Positions 60,746 to 64,000 of a DNA stretch of 64,000 nt are shown here, piece by piece; the stretch's first letter is position 1, and each line of letters starts with the position of its first letter. Made by a program: the position numbers and the translations under genes. The notes beneath the pieces were generated by a model. That model searched no databases. It saw only the letters and a list, made by a program, of their open reading frames with translations, and had not been told where the DNA came from. Origin of the DNA: Deltaproteobacteria bacterium (lineage in GTDB: Bacteria; Acidobacteriota; Thermoanaerobaculia; Multivoradales; JAHZIX01); assembly GCA_022601195.1 (NCBI GenBank), contig JAHZIX010000035.1, positions 1-64,000 of the forward strand, written 5' to 3'.

Positions 60746-61621
60746 TCTTCCTTTCTTCGCTTTCCCGGCGATTCCCTAAACCGCATCATCGGCCTTCCCG
60801 GTTTCGTGGGAGAAGGCATCGACACCGCTGGAATGAAATGGATCTCCTCTTTTCCTGGCAATGTGAGCCAAGGGATGGCGCGAGCTTCAGCGGTGATGAT
60901 TCTGAACTCTTGCGCCACCGGTCGAGCCGAAGCGATCCTCGAGGCCTCTCTGATCAGTGCCCAGCGCACCGCAGCGAGTGCGGCCCTGGGAGCCCAGGTC
61001 CTGACCAGTGAGACCAGACCAAGCCGGGTGGGCTTGGTAGGCACCGGTGTCATCAATCGGGAAGTTGCCCGCTACCTGCTGGCCTTGCTGCCGGAAATCG
61101 ACAGCTTCGTACTCTTCGACCTTTCTCAGGAGCGGGCAGCGGAGTGCCAGGCAGCGCTGCAAGAACGCTTTTTAGGACCTCGCATCGAAGTGGCTGCCAG
61201 TCTCGAAGAGATGCTCGAGAGTTGCCCGCTGGTGTCCTTCGCCACGACAGCTATTCAACCGTACCTGGCGGACCTTTCCGTCTGTCCTCCCGGGGCATGC
61301 CTGCTCCATCTATCCCTTCGAGACATGACTCCTGAGGTCATTCTCACTTCCAACAACGTCGTGGACGATCCGGACCACGCCTGCCGCGCTGAAACCTCGG
61401 TGCATTTGGCAGAAACGAAGACCGGCTCTCGCGATTTCATCTGGTGCACCCTGGCAGAGCTTCTGCTGGGAGAAGCGCCCACCAAGCCCTTGAGGGAAGC
61501 CCCCATCGTAGTCAGTCCCTTCGGGCTCGGAGTCTTGGACTTGGCAGTCGCTCAGTGGGTCCTGGAGAGGGCCCGAGCTTCGAATCTCGGCGTAACCGTC
61601 GCCAATTTTTTCCCTTCCTAA
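60680..61621 (+). CDS. sbnB: SbnB-like 2,3-diaminopropionate biosynthesis dehydrogenase (5' end frameshifted)
   Basis: Main open frame of 313 residues; the ATG at 60680 is probably not the native start, since the first about 20 residues are out-of-frame and the real N-terminus lies at 60613. Ornithine-cyclodeaminase fold: RIIGLPGFVGEG, AGMKWISSFPGN and the Rossmann loop VGLVGTGVINREVARYL. SbnB oxidises N-(1-amino-1-carboxyethyl)glutamate to 2,3-diaminopropionate and 2-oxoglutarate. The SbnA partner follows 240 nt later. If the frameshift is real, the enzyme may be inactive or need a frameshift event. Confidence 0.85.
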   Translation: MRLSGQFERPIWLTTAATALPHSSFLRFPGDSLNRIIGLPGFVGEGIDTAGMKWISSFPGNVSQGMARASAVMILNSCATGRAEAILEASLISAQRTAASAALGAQVLTSETRPSRVGLVGTGVINREVARYLLALLPEIDSFVLFDLSQERAAECQAALQERFLGPRIEVAASLEEMLESCPLVSFATTAIQPYLADLSVCPPGACLLHLSLRDMTPEVILTSNNVVDDPDHACRAETSVHLAETKTGSRDFIWCTLAELLLGEAPTKPLREAPIVVSPFGLGVLDLAVAQWVLERARASNLGVTVANFFPS

Positions 61622-61858
61622 TGTTTTTCAATACCAGGGAGCCTTGAGCTGATGAAACTAGAACCAGACAACTAACTTCGAAGAAGTTCCTGTGCCGTTC
61701 GGGCACGATTCAACGATCACCTTTCTCGGCCCGCTGGGCCGGAGGTGGACGGTCCCAAGTCGCTGATTTTCTGGAGCGTGGGAGCCATCGTGAGGGCTCT
61801 CTTTGGGTGAGGTGTGCCCAGATTCACTGAGGATGCTGTGAGTCCGAGAGGTTCAACT

Positions 61859-62905
61859 ATGAGGTATGAAACTGTTCTGCAGACTGTTGGCAACACTCCT
61901 TTGGTCAACCTGCAACGACTATTCGATGATGTCGACTTCGAGGTGTTTGGAAAGCTCGAGGGGCTCAATCCTGGAGGCAGCTCGAAAGATCGGCCAGCCA
62001 AGCAGATTATCCAGAAGGCCCTTATGGAAGGGCGAATTCAAGCTGGTTCCACGGTCATTGAGTCCAGCTCCGGCAATATGGCCATCGGATTGGCCCAAGC
62101 GAGCATCCTTTATGGACTGAAGCTCGTCTGCGTCGTCGACGCCAAGACCAGCGCCCAGAATCTGCGAATCCTCAAAGCCTACGGCGCCGAGATTGAATAT
62201 GTCGCCGAGCCCGATGCCCTGACCGGTGAGTTCCTCCCAGCGAGGATCGACCGAGTTCATCGCCTCATGAAGCAGATTCCTGGTAGCTACTGGCCGAACC
62301 AGTACGGCAATCTCACCAACTCCCGAACTCACCTCACTTCGACGATCCCGGAGATCTTCGAGGCCGTCGAACAGCTGGACTTCCTGTTCTGTGCTTCCAG
62401 CACCTGCGGAACGGTTCGGGGAGCCGTCGATTACGTTCAGGAACAGGGCTTGGAGACGAAAGTGATCGCCGTCGACGCCATGGGCAGCGTGATTTTCGGC
62501 GGCGAGAAGGGGCCCAGGTTGTTGCCCGGTATGGGAGCGGGGTTGAGACCACCCCTGTGTCCTGTCGAGAGGGTGGATGGTGTTGTCCAGGTTTCCGACC
62601 TCGAAAGCGTGGTGGGTTGCCGTCAGCTGTTGCGGCGAGAAGCGATCTTCTGTGGGGCGTCCTCCGGCGGCGCAATCAGCGCCGTCCGCAAGATGGCTGA
62701 AGCGATCCCATCCGGCTCGCGCTGCGCCGCGATCTTGCCGGACCGAGGCGAGCGCTATTTGGAGACCGTGTTTGACGATCAGTGGGTACGAGATCAGTTT
62801 GGAACCCTCGAGCTAGAAGGGCCTCAGCCTCTTTCCAGCTTTCGTTTGCCGCCCGTGGAACCTGCCGCTACAGAAGGCCCTCTGGCCGCAAAGGCAAGTG
62901 CGTGA
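61859..62905 (+). CDS. sbnA: SbnA-like 2,3-diaminopropionate biosynthesis synthase
   Basis: 348 residues from ATG 61859 (GAGAGG seven bases upstream; the ATG at 61814 lies 45 nt further out). Cysteine-synthase-like PLP enzyme: NPGGSSKDRPAK with PLP Lys43, SSSGNMAIGLAQ, and CGASSGGAISAV. SbnA joins O-phosphoserine and glutamate to N-(1-amino-1-carboxyethyl)glutamate, which SbnB then oxidises to L-2,3-diaminopropionate, a building block of siderophores and antibiotics. The spacer before it holds a small GTGCC/GGCAC hairpin near 61692-61706. An NRPS gene follows 43 nt after its stop. Confidence 0.92.
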   Translation: MRYETVLQTVGNTPLVNLQRLFDDVDFEVFGKLEGLNPGGSSKDRPAKQIIQKALMEGRIQAGSTVIESSSGNMAIGLAQASILYGLKLVCVVDAKTSAQNLRILKAYGAEIEYVAEPDALTGEFLPARIDRVHRLMKQIPGSYWPNQYGNLTNSRTHLTSTIPEIFEAVEQLDFLFCASSTCGTVRGAVDYVQEQGLETKVIAVDAMGSVIFGGEKGPRLLPGMGAGLRPPLCPVERVDGVVQVSDLESVVGCRQLLRREAIFCGASSGGAISAVRKMAEAIPSGSRCAAILPDRGERYLETVFDDQWVRDQFGTLELEGPQPLSSFRLPPVEPAATEGPLAAKASA

Positions 62906-62948
62906 TCTTGGTTCTTTTCTTTTGGGTTGTTCAGGGGGACTTGAGGTA

Positions 62949-64000
62949 ATGGGCGTCGATTCCTATATCGCTGCGCCAAGGCCTCGGGTCGGGGATTTCG
63001 AGCTCCGAACTTGCGGAGACGAGAGGGTGCTCGAGGCTCGGCCTCTTTCCCTGGCGCAACAGAGCTTGACCCTCATAGATCCACCCCGTGCTGGCTTCGG
63101 GACTGGCTTGGAGAGCGATGAGTTTCACGTCTCGGTGAGGTTTTCAGGTCCTCTGGACTTAGAGATCCTCGAGCAAGCCCTATCGGCCTTGGTGGGCCGC
63201 CACAGAATACTGCGGAGCCGTTTCTACTTGCGTCGAGAGCAGTGGGTGCAGCAGGTCCAGGAGGAGATGCCTTGGGTGCTGCCGGTGGTGGATCTTAGCT
63301 CTGTTACTTCTCCGAAGAATCTCCGACCTCCAGAGTCGGCAAGCTTCGACTTGCCAGGCTCGAGGTCTCCTGGCCTGGATCCAGTGAGCGGGTCCGTCCT
63401 TCTGGGCAGGGTCCTTCGTTGGGGTCGACACCACCACGAGCTTCAGCTAAGCCTCCACCGAATCGTCTGTGACCTAGAGTCCATCAGAGTGTTGATGGCA
63501 GAGCTCGCGACTTTCTACAACGCTCTCGGTGGCGCTGTCCTTCCTGGCGCTGTCTCCGATGCTGGCTCTGGTGTTGTCTCTGGTGCTCTTTTTGGGGGTT
63601 CTCGGGGCAAAGCAACAGCCCCGCTGCAGGAGCTACCGGAGCTACCGGAGCTACCGGTGCAATACGGGGACTTCGCTGAGTGGCAACAAGGCTGGTTACC
63701 GGGGCCCGTGCTCGAAGAGCAAACATCTTATTGGCACCGACGCCTGGGAGACTCGCTGGAACCCCTCGAGCTTCCCCTCGATCGGCCCCGGCCAGCTCGG
63801 CGGGGAAGAAGGTTGCGCCGACGATCCCGGCGGTTGCCGGTTCCTCTGCCGCGGAAGCTTCAGAGCCTAGCCTCCAGTGAGCGTGGCAGCTTCTTCATTC
63901 ACCTCTTGGCCTCCTTCCAGATGCTGCTCTCGCGGTGGACGGGCCAGTCGAGAATCGTCGTTGCCTGTTCCATCACCCATCGACAGAGCGAGGACACCCA
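62949..64000 (+). CDS. Nonribosomal peptide synthetase, N-terminal condensation domain (runs off the edge)
   Basis: Open from ATG 62949 to the window end, at least 350 residues. Condensation-domain features: LSLAQQSLTLID (33-44, C1-like), LVGRHRILRSRF (C2-like), LPVQYGDFAEWQ and YWHRRLGD. The HHxxxDG active-site motif reads HRIVCDL (170-176): the second, catalytic His is Arg and the Gly is Leu. So this domain may not condense, as in some starter or epimerising variants. A Gly/Ala-rich insertion (about 205-235) with three ELP repeats from a 9-bp tandem unit interrupts the domain. With sbnA/sbnB it suggests a diaminopropionate-containing peptide. Confidence 0.87.
   Translation, partial: MGVDSYIAAPRPRVGDFELRTCGDERVLEARPLSLAQQSLTLIDPPRAGFGTGLESDEFHVSVRFSGPLDLEILEQALSALVGRHRILRSRFYLRREQWVQQVQEEMPWVLPVVDLSSVTSPKNLRPPESASFDLPGSRSPGLDPVSGSVLLGRVLRWGRHHHELQLSLHRIVCDLESIRVLMAELATFYNALGGAVLPGAVSDAGSGVVSGALFGGSRGKATAPLQELPELPELPVQYGDFAEWQQGWLPGPVLEEQTSYWHRRLGDSLEPLELPLDRPRPARRGRRLRRRSRRLPVPLPRKLQSLASSERGSFFIHLLASFQMLLSRWTGQSRIVVACSITHRQSEDT

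Overview
This window looks like a chromosome segment of a GC-rich bacterium, probably of the Acidobacteriota. The best taxonomic clue is the PadR regulator plus large MacB/FtsX-type orphan permease at 33426-36519, a pairing characteristic of that phylum; class or genus cannot be fixed from the sequence. I see no rRNA, tRNA, CRISPR array or intact transposase.

Left part, about 1-19.6 kb, all on the minus strand: a long run of tightly packed genes, many overlapping by 1-14 nt. Read in the direction of transcription it holds carbamate kinase, an FmdB-type zinc ribbon, an amidohydrolase, an MSMEG_0572/Sll0783-family protein, an MSMEG_0568-type radical SAM protein, a GNAT acyltransferase, an AIR-synthase-like protein, a CoA-disulfide-reductase-like flavoprotein, a small protein, OsmC, a DUF1116 protein, a protein of unknown function, FdrA, a second zinc ribbon, an MSMEG_0565-type glycosyltransferase, a DUF2877 protein, a sigma-54 activator and the nickel-pincer cofactor genes larC-larE-larB. 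FdrA, DUF1116, DUF2877 and carbamate kinase correspond to the E. coli AllF/G/H/K oxamate carbamoyltransferase set. The radical SAM/GNAT/AIR/MSMEG_0572 genes correspond to the Nit1C nitrogen-starvation cluster, but no nitrilase is present.

Divergent from this, 20.1-25.8 kb on the plus strand, is a five-gene operon: an unassigned protein, a ComA-type phosphosulfolactate synthase, two aspartase/fumarase-superfamily lyases and a D-cysteine-desulfhydrase-like PLP enzyme. This matches the bacterial coenzyme M biosynthesis set known from Xanthobacter. The 441-bp gap between the two arms carries a -24/-12 (sigma-54) promoter facing each way and two copies of a palindrome between them. I infer that coenzyme M synthesis and the carbamoyl/nitrogen arm are co-induced, probably by the sigma-54 activator encoded in the left arm. 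No known coenzyme M-using enzyme is visible, so the pathway served is unknown.

Middle part, 25.9-41 kb: an orphan molybdenum hydroxylase large subunit, a VapBC-like toxin-antitoxin pair, a lipoprotein amidase, a threonine-dehydratase/ornithine-cyclodeaminase pair (EutB/EutC-like), the PadR-permease pair, and a second amidase-FdrA-DUF1116 operon.

Part 41-51 kb, minus strand: a metzincin-like zinc protease, a TPR-CHAT cysteine protease, a 77-residue peptide, a radical SAM/SPASM protein and a membrane patatin-like lipase. The first four are packed as one operon and look like an undescribed peptide-modifying and proteolytic system.

Right part, 51-64 kb: molybdenum hydroxylase small and FAD subunits without a large subunit, a lipoprotein, a complete coxS-L-M-D-like operon, an exported protein, a 0.93-kb AT-richer gap, then sbnB (apparently frameshifted), sbnA and the start of a nonribosomal peptide synthetase, i.e. 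the edge of a 2,3-diaminopropionate-containing natural-product cluster. Short tandem repeats and a dispersed hairpin repeat are scattered through the window.
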